Shown piece after piece: positions 8,385-16,284 of a DNA stretch of 30,398 nucleotides (its first letter is position 1; each line of letters opens with the position of its first letter). The translations under genes and the position numbers were made by a program. The DNA comes from JAYWIG01 sp043789035 (GTDB taxonomy: Bacteria > Pseudomonadota > Gammaproteobacteria > Burkholderiales > Burkholderiaceae_E): positions 1-30,398 of the forward strand of contig JAYWIG010000306.1 of NCBI GenBank assembly GCA_043789035.1, written 5' to 3'. The notes below the pieces were generated by a model. That model was not told the DNA's origin, did no database searches, and saw only the letters and a program-made list of their open reading frames with translations.

Positions 8385-9545
8385 TTATTTGCGCTTTGCT
8401 AAGGGCACAAACTTGAGGTTTTCTGGCCCAACATAGTTGCCGCTAGGTCGAATAATCTTATTGTCAATTCGTTGTTCAATAACGTGGGCAGCCCAGCCCG
8501 ATGTTCTTGAAATAACAAATAGTGGGGTAAACATCGATGTCGGGACGCCCATCATATGATAGGACACTGCTGAGAACCAATCCAAGTTGGGAAACATTTT
8601 TTTAATGTCCCACATCACTGTTTCTAAACGCTCGGCGGTGCTAAACATTTTCATGTCGCCAGCCGTTTTCGAAAGATCGCGAGCTACTTCTTTAATGACT
8701 TTATTTCTTGGGTCACCCGTTGTGTAGACAGGGTGTCCAAAGCCGATAATGACTTGTTTGTTTTCGACGCGTTGGCGAATATCCGCCTCAGCAGCATCTG
8801 GCCCTTCATAACGTTTTTGAATTTCGAAAGCTTCTTCGTTAGCTCCACCGTGTTTTGGGCCTCGTAATGCACCGATACCACCGGTAATAGCGGAGTACAT
8901 ATCAGAGCCCGTTCCTGCAATTACTCGGCAGGCAAATGTAGAAGCGTTAAATTCGTGCTCAGCATACAAAATCAGCGAAGTGTGCATGGCACGCGTCCAC
9001 TGGGCTGAAGGCTCTTTACCATGCAAAAGATGCAGAAAATGCCCACCGATAGAATCATCTTCGGTTTCAACGTCGATTCGTTTACCGTTGTGGCTGTAGT
9101 GATACCAATAGAGCAACATTGACCCGAGCGATGCCATTAACTTATCGGCAATATCGCGTGCACCCGGAACGTTGTGATCGTCTTTTTCAGGAAGGTTGCA
9201 GCCAAGTGTTGAAACAGCCGTACGCATCACATCCATTGGATGCGCCGAGGCTGGCAACAATTCGAGTGCGGCTTTCACGTTAGCGGGAATTCCCCGTAAC
9301 GCTTTGAGTTTTGCTTTGTAACCGGCAAGCTCAGCCTTGTTAGGCAGTCTTTCATGGACGAGCAGATAGGCAATCTCTTCAAACTCGGCGCTATTGGCAA
9401 AGTCGAGGATGTCATAACCACGGTAATGCAAATCATTGCCTGCTTTTCCGACAGTGCAAAGCGCTGTATTGCCTGCCGTAACGCCAGATAATGCAACCGA
9501 TTTTTTCGGTTTGAATGCGGGTGGATTAGTGGTTGGTTCGCTCAT
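8385..9545 (-). CDS. prpC: 2-methylcitrate synthase
   Basis: PrpC condenses propionyl-CoA with oxaloacetate to 2-methylcitrate, the first committed step of the methylcitrate cycle, in the cytosol. The 386-residue length fits PrpC and is shorter than the 435-residue GltA in this window. Citrate synthase fold motifs are clear: AEHEFNASTF, GPKHGGANEEA with H232, GFGHPVYTTGDPRNKVI with H271, and NLDWFSAV with the catalytic Asp. PrpC-type features are YRGYDILDFA near the start, YHYSHNGKRI and the GHPVY variant (GHRVY in GltA). The ATG at 9545 has GAGG six to seven bases upstream. It lies 37 bases after prpB in the mdh operon. Confidence 0.96.
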   Translation of the reverse strand: MSEPTTNPPAFKPKKSVALSGVTAGNTALCTVGKAGNDLHYRGYDILDFANSAEFEEIAYLLVHERLPNKAELAGYKAKLKALRGIPANVKAALELLPASAHPMDVMRTAVSTLGCNLPEKDDHNVPGARDIADKLMASLGSMLLYWYHYSHNGKRIDVETEDDSIGGHFLHLLHGKEPSAQWTRAMHTSLILYAEHEFNASTFACRVIAGTGSDMYSAITGGIGALRGPKHGGANEEAFEIQKRYEGPDAAEADIRQRVENKQVIIGFGHPVYTTGDPRNKVIKEVARDLSKTAGDMKMFSTAERLETVMWDIKKMFPNLDWFSAVSYHMMGVPTSMFTPLFVISRTSGWAAHVIEQRIDNKIIRPSGNYVGPENLKFVPLAKRK

Positions 9546-9582
9546 AGTTGCCTCAAAAACAAATTGATATAAATCTCAAAAA

Positions 9583-10488
9583 TTAACGCTTAGCCTGGCC
9601 TTTGCCTTGAGCAAAAAGTTCGTCCAACTTTTCCTCGAAAGCGTGGTAGCCCAAATACTTGTATAGGTCGGCTCTGGTTTGCATTGTGTCGATGACATTC
9701 TTTTGCGTGCCTTCTAAGCGAATCGCTTGATAAACCTTTAACGCTGCAGCATTCATCGCCCGGTAGGCCGAGCAGCAATACAGCACCATATCAACGTCAA
9801 CACTGCTTAACTCGTCGGTGGTGAATAAGGGCGTTTGCCCGAATTCGGTAATGTTCGCAAGGATGGGTACTTTAACTGCCGCTTTAAACTGCTTGTACAT
9901 TCCGAGCTCAGTCATGGCTTCCGGGAAAATCATATCCGCACCCGCCTCTACGTAGGCGCAAGCTCTATCCATCGCCGAGTTGATACCTTCGACGGCTAGG
10001 GAATCGGTTCTGGCCATGATTACAAAGCTTTCGTCTGTTCTCGCATCGACAGCGGCCTTCACGCGATCAACCATCTCTTGGGTCGAGACAACTTCCTTGC
10101 CCGGTCGGTGGCCGCAGCGCTTGGTGCCCACTTGATCTTCCATGTGAACCGCACCGGCTCCAGCTTTAGTGAAGGCTCGAATTGTTCTTGCAATGTTGAA
10201 TGCGCCGCCCCACCCGGTATCAATATCGACAAGTAAGGGCAGGGTGGTGACTTCTGTGATGCGCCTTACATCGATTAAAACGTCTTCCATTGTGCTGATA
10301 CCAAGGTCTGGCATGCCGAGCGAGTTCGCTGCAACGCCACCACCTGAAACGTATAGCGCTTCGAAGCCAGTGGCTTGCGCCATACGGGCTGTATAGGCGT
10401 TGACGGCCCCAATAATTTGGGTTGATTCTTTTGTCGTTTGATAATTTGCGATGGCATCGCGAAATTTTTGGCCAGCAGTCATCATCAT
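9583..10488 (-). CDS. prpB: Methylisocitrate lyase
   Basis: PrpB cleaves 2-methylisocitrate to succinate and pyruvate, closing the methylcitrate cycle. The 301-residue protein belongs to the isocitrate lyase/PEP mutase superfamily and has the signature K123-R-C-G-H-R128 with the active-site Cys at 125. The Mg-binding DIDTGWGG lies at 88-95, and GAVHMEDQ is followed by the substrate-contacting MARTDS. Three consecutive ATGs (10488, 10485, 10482) could serve as start; I keep the first. It lies 30 bases downstream of the CoA ester lyase gene and 37 upstream of prpC. The dehydratase (PrpD or AcnD/PrpF) that would connect PrpC and PrpB is not in the window. Confidence 0.96.
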   Translation of the reverse strand: MMMTAGQKFRDAIANYQTTKESTQIIGAVNAYTARMAQATGFEALYVSGGGVAANSLGMPDLGISTMEDVLIDVRRITEVTTLPLLVDIDTGWGGAFNIARTIRAFTKAGAGAVHMEDQVGTKRCGHRPGKEVVSTQEMVDRVKAAVDARTDESFVIMARTDSLAVEGINSAMDRACAYVEAGADMIFPEAMTELGMYKQFKAAVKVPILANITEFGQTPLFTTDELSSVDVDMVLYCCSAYRAMNAAALKVYQAIRLEGTQKNVIDTMQTRADLYKYLGYHAFEEKLDELFAQGKGQAKR

Positions 10489-10518
10489 TTCTGTATTGCT
10501 CTAAAAAAATTGAATGAA

Positions 10519-11514
10519 TTAAGTTCTAAACCAACTTGCTGCACGATCAGGCAAAGTTGCCCCAGCAAAATGCGCTCGACGAAGAAGCAGCCACCAATAG
10601 CGATAGCTAGCGCGATCTTCCAATTTGCCTGCCACTTGTACCGGTCCCCAGTTAGCAGCGTCGGCGGCAAAAAGTACTTCGCAGGCTCGATTAATTTCAT
10701 GAAATTCTGGCGACAAGGCGGTCACAATATGTTCAATCTGCGCTGGGTGAATACTCCACATTCGAGCAAACCCAAACTCATTACTGGCTCGCTCGGCATC
10801 CTCACCTGCTAATTGTGGACGAGAAATATTAGTTGTCACACCGTGGGACGGTACTTTCCCATGACTGTGGCACGCCATACTGACATTCACTTTGGCCTGC
10901 CTGACTATCGGGTTTTCGAACTGACCAGGGCTCTGCATCACGCTTGACGGTAATGCGCCGTTAAATTCGCTGATGTAATCGAGCAATCCGAATGAAATGC
11001 ATTCAACCCGTTCCCGCTTCGCAATCGCATTTACATCAAGCATTGCGCCATGTGTTTCGATGAGCACATGAATGGGAATTTCACGGCGTATACCGTTTTG
11101 AAAGCAAACATCATCAACTGCCGAAATAACCTTGTCGAGTTCTTCAACGCTAACAACTTTTGGCACGTTTATATAGGCAATTTTATCGCCACATCGTGGC
11201 AAGGCAACTTCTAAATCGGTATGCCAATTGGCGTGCGCAGGGTCATGAATGCGAATGCCAATTCGATTAAATGCATTAGCACTTGACCCGATTAAATCGC
11301 CGACCATTGCCGCATGCTCGCGTTCAGCGCCGACAGGCGCGCCGTCTTCGCAGTCTGCGGTTACGTCGAAAGTTGCAATACCGTTCTTTGCTAACTTTGA
11401 CTGCAAGGCGAGGGATTTTTTAATCAACCCCTCATTGCCGGCATAGTGATCACAAACAGGTAAAACAATGGGGGCTTTGAGGCCTCGAAACAAAACTTCT
11501 GCTGGATGGGTCAC
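10519..11514 (-). CDS. HpcH/HpaI aldolase / citrate lyase beta-like CoA ester lyase
   Basis: This 331-residue TIM-barrel protein starts at a GTG (11514), 21 bases after mdh. It shows the CitE-like metal and substrate pattern: DCEDGAPVGAE near 55, NVPKVVS, IETHGAML with the conserved Glu, LDYISEF, and SIHPAQIEHIV near the C-terminus. Relatives next to mdh in Burkholderiales are annotated as citrate lyase beta subunit, CoA ester lyase or malyl-CoA/beta-methylmalyl-CoA lyase. No citrate lyase alpha or gamma subunit is nearby, so true citrate lyase activity is unlikely. Cleavage or hydrolysis of a malyl-CoA-like ester, linking acetyl- or propionyl-CoA with glyoxylate, would suit the neighbours mdh and prpBC, but this is an inference. 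Confidence 0.85.
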   Translation of the reverse strand: MTHPAEVLFRGLKAPIVLPVCDHYAGNEGLIKKSLALQSKLAKNGIATFDVTADCEDGAPVGAEREHAAMVGDLIGSSANAFNRIGIRIHDPAHANWHTDLEVALPRCGDKIAYINVPKVVSVEELDKVISAVDDVCFQNGIRREIPIHVLIETHGAMLDVNAIAKRERVECISFGLLDYISEFNGALPSSVMQSPGQFENPIVRQAKVNVSMACHSHGKVPSHGVTTNISRPQLAGEDAERASNEFGFARMWSIHPAQIEHIVTALSPEFHEINRACEVLFAADAANWGPVQVAGKLEDRASYRYWWLLLRRAHFAGATLPDRAASWFRT

Positions 11515-11535
11515 TATGCAGTTACTCTATAAAAT

Positions 11536-12519
11536 TTACTTTAACAGGTGCGCAACACCTTCGCGCTCTTCATTGAGTTCATTCAGCGTATTGTCCATTT
11601 TGCCGCGACTAAAGTCGTCAATCGCCAAGCCTTGAACCATCGTGTGTTCGCCGTTTGCACAGATTACCGGAAAACCATAAATTGTATCTGTTGGAATACC
11701 GTATGAGCCATCTGAAGCAATACCCATGGTTACCCATTTGCCATTGCTGCCGAGTACCCAGTCATGCATATGGTCGATTGCAGCATTTGCTGCAGATGCT
11801 GCCGATGACAAGCCGCGCGCTTCGATGATTGCACCCCCGCGTTTGCCAACCGTTGGAATAAATGTATCCGCGTTCCAAGTCGCATCGTTAATCATGTCTT
11901 TCACCGATGCACCGTCAATCGTAGCGAAACGATAGTCAGGGTACATCGTTGGAGAGTGATTACCCCAAACCACTAACTTCTCAATGCTTTCAACAGCTTT
12001 GCCGGTTTTTGCTGCAAGTTGCGACAACGCACGGTTATGGTCGAGACGCAACATGGCAGTAAAGTTTTTCTTAGGTAAACCAGGTGCCGACTTCATCGCA
12101 ATATAAGCATTAGTGTTGGCTGGGTTGCCAACTACCAAGATCTTGCAGGTGCGTTTGGCGGCTGCGTCAAGTGCGCGGCCTTGAACGGTGAAAATTGCGC
12201 CGTTGGCTTCGAGCAAATCCTTGCGCTCCATACCTTTAGAGCGTGGGCGTGCGCCAACGAGGAGTGCGCAGTCCGCGTCTTTAAATGCCACCATCGGGTC
12301 ATCTGTGATGACAACGCCAGCTAACAAAGGGAATGCGCAATCTTCAAGTTCCATGACGACACCTTTTACTGCTGGCAAAGCCGCAGTGATATCGAGGAGT
12401 TGCAGAATTACTGGCTGGTCTTTTCCGAGCATATCGCCGTTAGCGATTCTGAACAGAAGGCTGTAGCCGATTTGGCCAGCGGCGCCGGTAACGGCAACAC
12501 GCATTGCAGGTTTAGTCAT
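11536..12519 (-). CDS. mdh: Malate dehydrogenase
   Basis: Mdh interconverts malate and oxaloacetate with NAD(H). I choose the ATG at 12519 (327 residues, normal for this subtype) over upstream in-frame codons, because the protein then starts four codons before the MRVAVTGAAGQIG nucleotide-binding strand. Other landmarks are the substrate-binding loop GARPRSKGMERKDLL at 89-103, GNPANTNAY, LRLDHNRALSQLA, and VWGNHSPTMYPD with catalytic H188. This is the longer Mdh type shared by betaproteobacteria and chloroplasts, distinct from the 312-residue E. coli type. It is the first gene of the minus-strand operon. A candidate promoter and an operator palindrome lie directly upstream. Confidence 0.97.
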   Translation of the reverse strand: MTKPAMRVAVTGAAGQIGYSLLFRIANGDMLGKDQPVILQLLDITAALPAVKGVVMELEDCAFPLLAGVVITDDPMVAFKDADCALLVGARPRSKGMERKDLLEANGAIFTVQGRALDAAAKRTCKILVVGNPANTNAYIAMKSAPGLPKKNFTAMLRLDHNRALSQLAAKTGKAVESIEKLVVWGNHSPTMYPDYRFATIDGASVKDMINDATWNADTFIPTVGKRGGAIIEARGLSSAASAANAAIDHMHDWVLGSNGKWVTMGIASDGSYGIPTDTIYGFPVICANGEHTMVQGLAIDDFSRGKMDNTLNELNEEREGVAHLLK

Positions 12520-12544
12520 TGGTAGGCTCTTTCTAAAAAACAAG

Positions 12545-12573
12545 ATGGTATTCTGTGCAATTCGGCATGTCAA
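12545..12573 (-). promoter_or_regulatory. Candidate sigma-70 promoter of mdh
   Basis: Reading the minus strand, TTGACA occupies 12573-12568 (a perfect -35 match), followed by a 17-base spacer and TACCAT at 12550-12545 (4 of 6 matches to TATAAT). Transcription would begin near 12538, leaving a leader of about 19 bases before the mdh ATG. The operator palindrome lies ten bases upstream of the -35 element. Confidence 0.6.
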
Positions 12574-12582
12574 TTTTGATTA

Positions 12583-12602
12583 TATGTCTTATATAAGACA
12601 TA
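12583..12602. promoter_or_regulatory. Perfect 20-bp palindrome, probable GntR operator
   Basis: The sequence TATGTCTTATATAAGACATA is identical to its reverse complement over 20 bases. It lies between the divergent mdh and gntR genes, 51 bases from the gntR ATG and 64 from the mdh ATG. GntR/HutC regulators bind as dimers to such inverted repeats, so the adjacent regulator is the natural candidate. Towards gntR it sits between a possible -35 TTGATT (12576-12581) and -10 CATAAA (12599-12604), which would fit autorepression. Towards mdh it lies upstream of the -35. I found no second full copy elsewhere in the window. Confidence 0.72.
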
Positions 12603-12652
12603 AATTACTTTAAAAATTGAAATTCCAAAGCGCCTTAGATATGATTTGTTGT

Positions 12653-13417
12653 ATGAATACAAATATTGACGGGCAAGTAAGTGGTGCGCTTGTTTCTGCT
12701 GCGCCGCGCTTTAGCCCGCTCTATCAACAGATTAAAGCGCTATTGACATCGTCTTTGAAGAAAGGCGCCTGGAGGCCCGGCGAAGTCATCCCTAGTGAAG
12801 TTGAGCTCGCTAAGCGTTATCAGGTAAGCCAAGGCACCGTGCGTAAGGCGATAGATGAGCTAGCTGCAGAAAACCTTTTGGTTCGCCGGCAGGGGCGAGG
12901 CACTTATGTTGCGACGCATCAAGAGCCGAAGGCGCAATTTCGGTTCTTACGGCTACGCCCAAACGATGGTGCTATTAGCGCCCCGAAAAGTCGTATTGTC
13001 GATTGCAAAAAAATGCGTGCTCCAGTCGAAGTAGCCCGAAGTTTGGGACTTAAGCACAATGATTCCTGCCTGCTTGTGAGAAGGATTCTTGATTTTGACG
13101 ACAAGCCCGAGGTGCTTGACGAACTTTGGTTGCCTTCGAATGCATTTAAAGGGCTTACCGCTGATCGGATCGAGCAATTCAATGGCCCGCTTTACGGGCT
13201 ATTTGAGGCGGAGTTTGGAGTCCGTATGATTCGGGCAGAGGAGCGCTTGGCTGCTCAGAAAATAGGTGCTTTTGAGGCTTCGCTGCTAAGAGTAGAGATC
13301 GGTTCGCCCGTGTTGGTAGTTGATCGCACGTCTTACACCTACGAAGGCGCTGCGGTTGAGTTTCGAAGGGGCTTTTACAGAACGGAGAGCTTTCACTATT
13401 TCAACGAGATTATTTGA
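12653..13417 (+). CDS. GntR family transcriptional regulator (HutC-type, UTRA ligand domain)
   Basis: From the ATG at 12653 the protein is 254 residues. Upstream in-frame starts (ATG 12641, TTG 12617) would add a short non-conserved stretch. Residues 18-88 are a GntR winged helix-turn-helix: PLYQQIKALL, WRPGEVIPSEVELAKRYQVSQGTVRKAI, and the wing RRQGRGTYVA. Residues 100-250 look like the UTRA effector domain, with CLLVRRIL, DELWLP, AEERLAAQ, VLVVDRTSYTYEGAAVEFRRGFY and a terminal FHYFNEI. It is divergent from mdh and codirectional with sdhC. It therefore probably controls the TCA/methylcitrate genes in answer to an organic acid or acyl-CoA; the ligand cannot be told from the sequence. Confidence 0.93.
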   Translation: MNTNIDGQVSGALVSAAPRFSPLYQQIKALLTSSLKKGAWRPGEVIPSEVELAKRYQVSQGTVRKAIDELAAENLLVRRQGRGTYVATHQEPKAQFRFLRLRPNDGAISAPKSRIVDCKKMRAPVEVARSLGLKHNDSCLLVRRILDFDDKPEVLDELWLPSNAFKGLTADRIEQFNGPLYGLFEAEFGVRMIRAEERLAAQKIGAFEASLLRVEIGSPVLVVDRTSYTYEGAAVEFRRGFYRTESFHYFNEII

Positions 13418-13553
13418 GCAGGTTTTGAGAAGCTCTTTTTGCTTATAGAGGCGCTTTGGTCGGTTTTTTTCCGCTCAGCAGTCATTGTATTGGTGCAGTG
13501 CGAGATTTTCGGTCAAAATACGGGAAGCGCTGGAATTTAATTAAACCGGCCTT

Positions 13554-13562
13554 TGTTATAAA
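13554..13562 (+). promoter_or_regulatory. Candidate extended -10 promoter of sdhC
   Basis: TGTTATAAA combines the TG of an extended -10 with TATAAA, ending 29 bases before the sdhC ATG. No good -35 is seen at 16-18 bases upstream, as expected for an extended -10 promoter. The 174-base gntR-sdhC gap holds no other clear signal, and the region lacks a copy of the 12583-12602 palindrome. Confidence 0.4.
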
Positions 13563-13591
13563 AGTTATTTTTGTTATTAAGTTGTTAAATC

Positions 13592-14026
13592 ATGTCTGAA
13601 TCCGGTTCTTCTGGGGTTGATGCTAAGCGCAAAGCCCGTCCTGAGTTTCGCAACATCCACGTATCCCAAATCATGCAGTACCGATTGCCCTTGGCGGGCA
13701 TCATCTCCATTCTGCATAGGGTGAGCGGTGCGGCGATGTTTTTAGTCGGACTTCCGGTCATCCTGTACTTGTTCGAACAGAGTATTACATCGGAGTTAAG
13801 TTTTCAGAACTTCAAAATGGCATTCTCAAATATCTTCGTGAAGATCGTGCTTCTCGGGCTGGCATGGTCGTTCATTCACCATTTTTGCTGTGGCATTCGG
13901 TACTTGATGCTGGATATGCACAAAGGCTTAGAAAAAGATCAGGCTAGAAAAAGTGCTACTGCTGTAATGGCCGTTAGCCTGCCGATCACGTTTTTGGTTG
14001 CATTAAAGATTTTTGGAGTTTTATAG
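13592..14026 (+). CDS. sdhC: Succinate dehydrogenase cytochrome b556 subunit
   Basis: SdhC anchors complex II in the inner membrane and helps bind heme b and ubiquinone. The 144-residue protein has three hydrophobic helices at about 34-60, 80-103 and 122-142. It shows the family motif HRVSG at 42-46, whose Ser and Arg belong to the quinone site. In SFIHHFCCGIRYLMLD, H97 aligns with the axial heme ligand of E. coli SdhC. The cytosolic N-terminus is rather long, with about 25 residues before the conserved R-P-L core. It is the first gene of sdhCDAB; the next gene starts directly after its stop. Confidence 0.96.
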   Translation: MSESGSSGVDAKRKARPEFRNIHVSQIMQYRLPLAGIISILHRVSGAAMFLVGLPVILYLFEQSITSELSFQNFKMAFSNIFVKIVLLGLAWSFIHHFCCGIRYLMLDMHKGLEKDQARKSATAVMAVSLPITFLVALKIFGVL

Positions 14027-14377
14027 ATGGCATTTACGAAAACGGTTTCTGGTGCACATTACGGCCTGAAAGATTGGCTTGCTCAACGCGTTACAGCGGT
14101 TGTCCTAGTTGTATACAGCTTGACCCTCGTAGGGTTTGCGTTATTTACTAAAGAAATGACCTATGAGATTTGGTCGGGGTTTTTTGCCTCAAGCTGGATC
14201 AAAGTCATTACTTTACTCGCCATGCTTGCTTTGACTTATCACGCTTGGATTGGCGTGAGAGACATTTATATGGATTACATCAAACCGACGGCGATTCGCC
14301 TCACACTTGAAGTTGCGACAATTCTCGCGTTAATTGGTTATCTGTGTTGGGCCGTCATTATTGTCTGGCGTGTTTAG
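14027..14377 (+). CDS. sdhD: Succinate dehydrogenase hydrophobic membrane anchor subunit
   Basis: SdhD is the second membrane anchor of complex II. The 116-residue product has three helices (about 21-42, 57-75, 90-113). It contains the conserved YHAWIGVRDIYMDYIKP segment, in which H72 matches the heme b ligand and the later Asp-Tyr pair matches the quinone-site residues of E. coli SdhD. The ATG directly follows the sdhC stop codon, so the two anchors are very likely made in equal amounts by coupled translation. Confidence 0.95.
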   Translation: MAFTKTVSGAHYGLKDWLAQRVTAVVLVVYSLTLVGFALFTKEMTYEIWSGFFASSWIKVITLLAMLALTYHAWIGVRDIYMDYIKPTAIRLTLEVATILALIGYLCWAVIIVWRV

Positions 14378-14441
14378 TCTTTTTTTAGTTTTTCCACGCC
14401 GGCTATTTTGCTTGGTGTGAGTTTTCTTCAGGAGTTCCTCG

Positions 14442-16232
14442 GTGGCCGACGTTCTAAACCATCTCTCAAATAGCCTTCCGCGTCGTAAATACGACGCCGT
14501 CATCATTGGTGCTGGCGGTTCCGGTATGCGTTGCTCATTGCAACTTGCCAACGCAGGCTATAACGTAGCTGTTCTGTCAAAGGTGTTTCCTACTCGATCT
14601 CACACGGTGGCTGCACAAGGTGGTATCGGTGCTTCGCTAGGCAATATGAGCGAAGATAACTGGTACTGGCATATGTTTGATACCGTTAAAGGTTCCGATT
14701 ATCTTGGTGACCAAGACGCTATTGAATTCATGTGCCGTGAAGCGCCAAAAGTTGTGTATGAGTTAGAGCACTTTGGGATGCCGTTCGATAGAAACGCGGA
14801 TGGCACAATTTATCAGCGTCCATTTGGCGGTCATACAGCCAACTTTGGTGAGAAGCCTGTGCAGCGGGCTTGCGCTGCCGCAGACCGCACCGGTCATGCG
14901 CTTTTGCATACTTTGTACCAGCGTAACGTTGCTGCACGTACCCAATTCTTTGTCGAATGGATGGCGCTCGATATTTTGCGTAATGCAGATGGTGATTGCG
15001 TTGGTGTCATAGCGCTTGAGATGGAAACTGGCGAAGTGATGATTTTGGAATCCAAAGTCACGGTATTTGCTACCGGTGGAGCAGGCCGAATCTGGGCCGC
15101 TTCGACAAACGCATTTATCAATACCGGTGACGGAATGGGTATGGCGGCGCGAGCTGGTTTGCCACTTGAAGACATGGAGTTTTGGCAGTTTCATCCGACG
15201 GGGGTTGCTGGCGCTGGAGTGCTTGTCACTGAAGGCGTGCGCGGCGAAGGTGGCTATTTGCTGAACAAAAACGGTGAACGTTTTATGGAGCGTTACGCGC
15301 CAACTCTGAAAGACCTAGCTCCACGCGACTTTATTTCTCGGTGTATGGATCAAGAGATCCAAGAAGGCAGGGGATGTGGTCCAGACGGCGATTACGTGCT
15401 GCTGAAGTTAGATCATCTCGGCGCAGAAACCATCATCAAGCGTTTACCTTCGATTCGCGAAATTGCGATTAAATTTGCTAACGTTGATCCGATTAAAGAT
15501 CCTATTCCCGTGGTTCCAACAATCCATTATCAAATGGGTGGAATCCCGACCAACATTTATGGCCAAGTTGTTGCTCCAAAAAATGGCAACAGCAACGATA
15601 TTGTTCAAGGTTTGTATGCAATCGGAGAATGCGCTTGCGTTTCTGTTCATGGTGCTAATCGCCTAGGAACAAACTCTTTACTTGATCTGCTCGTGTTTGG
15701 TCGCGCTGCAGGAAATCACATCGTCGAAGCTAATTACAAGGCTAGGGGGCATAAGACTATGTCGACTAATTCTGGTGACGCTACACTCGCTCGATTAGCC
15801 AAGCTTGAAGCATCGATAACTGGTGAAAATACACAAGAAGTTGCCAACGATATTCGCAAGACCATGCAAGCGCACTGCGGTGTTTTCAGAAGCGATGAGC
15901 GTCTTAGCCAAGGTGTCGCGAAAATGGCGGAGTTGACTGAACGAGCAAAAAGCATTTTGGTTAACGACAAGAGTAAGGTTTTCAATACTGCGCGAGTCGA
16001 AGCCCTGGAGCTGGATAATCTTGTTGAGTCAGCAAATGCCACTATCGTTTCGGCTGAAGCTAGAAAAGAAAGTCGTGGCGCGCATGCCCACAGAGACTAT
16101 ACCGGTCGTGACGATGTCAATTGGATGAAACATTCGCTATGGTATTCGGAAGGAAATCGACTTGATTACAAGGCGGTTAACCTGACACCATTAACGGTTG
16201 AATCCTTTGTGCCTAAGGTTCGTACTTTCTAA
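14442..16232 (+). CDS. sdhA: Succinate dehydrogenase flavoprotein subunit
   Basis: SdhA oxidises succinate to fumarate. The 596-residue length is standard. It starts with GTG at 14442, with AGGAG at 14430-14434. The FAD-binding strand DAVIIGAGGSGMR is followed by SHTVAAQGG, where H54 is the site of covalent flavin attachment. The active-site motif FHPTGV carries H251, RGEGGYLLNKNGERFMERY and LAPRDFISR follow, and VHGANRLGTNSLLDLLVFG closes the flavin site. A RDYTGRDD..W segment lies near the C-terminus. Flavinylation is probably aided by SdhE encoded downstream. Confidence 0.98.
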   Translation: MADVLNHLSNSLPRRKYDAVIIGAGGSGMRCSLQLANAGYNVAVLSKVFPTRSHTVAAQGGIGASLGNMSEDNWYWHMFDTVKGSDYLGDQDAIEFMCREAPKVVYELEHFGMPFDRNADGTIYQRPFGGHTANFGEKPVQRACAAADRTGHALLHTLYQRNVAARTQFFVEWMALDILRNADGDCVGVIALEMETGEVMILESKVTVFATGGAGRIWAASTNAFINTGDGMGMAARAGLPLEDMEFWQFHPTGVAGAGVLVTEGVRGEGGYLLNKNGERFMERYAPTLKDLAPRDFISRCMDQEIQEGRGCGPDGDYVLLKLDHLGAETIIKRLPSIREIAIKFANVDPIKDPIPVVPTIHYQMGGIPTNIYGQVVAPKNGNSNDIVQGLYAIGECACVSVHGANRLGTNSLLDLLVFGRAAGNHIVEANYKARGHKTMSTNSGDATLARLAKLEASITGENTQEVANDIRKTMQAHCGVFRSDERLSQGVAKMAELTERAKSILVNDKSKVFNTARVEALELDNLVESANATIVSAEARKESRGAHAHRDYTGRDDVNWMKHSLWYSEGNRLDYKAVNLTPLTVESFVPKVRTF

Positions 16233-16237
16233 GTACG
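16221..16237 (+). other. Small hairpin across the sdhA stop codon
   Basis: CGTACTT (16221-16227) pairs perfectly with AAGTACG (16231-16237) around a TCT loop, with the sdhA stop codon at 16230-16232 inside. No T-tract follows, so it is not an intrinsic terminator. It could affect stability or processing of the sdhA-sdhB junction. Confidence 0.35.
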
Positions 16238-16284
16238 GGTGAATAATAGTTAAGCAATTAGTAAAACATTAAGCGAAATTAGTT

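Noticed and set aside
8385..9545. A second ordinary citrate synthase
   Set aside because: Length of 386, the GHPVY motif and the adjacent prpB point to 2-methylcitrate synthase.
13412..13442. Terminator after gntR (GAGC ... GCTC then TTTTT)
   Set aside because: Only four pairs with a 12-base loop; too weak to call.
13535..13546. Palindrome TTTAATTAAA upstream of sdhC as an operator
   Set aside because: Short and made only of A and T; such a match is expected by chance, and it does not resemble the 12583-12602 palindrome.
14763..15194. Minus-strand open frame of 143 codons inside sdhA
   Set aside because: Antisense shadow of sdhA; Cys/His-rich nonsense composition and no family match.
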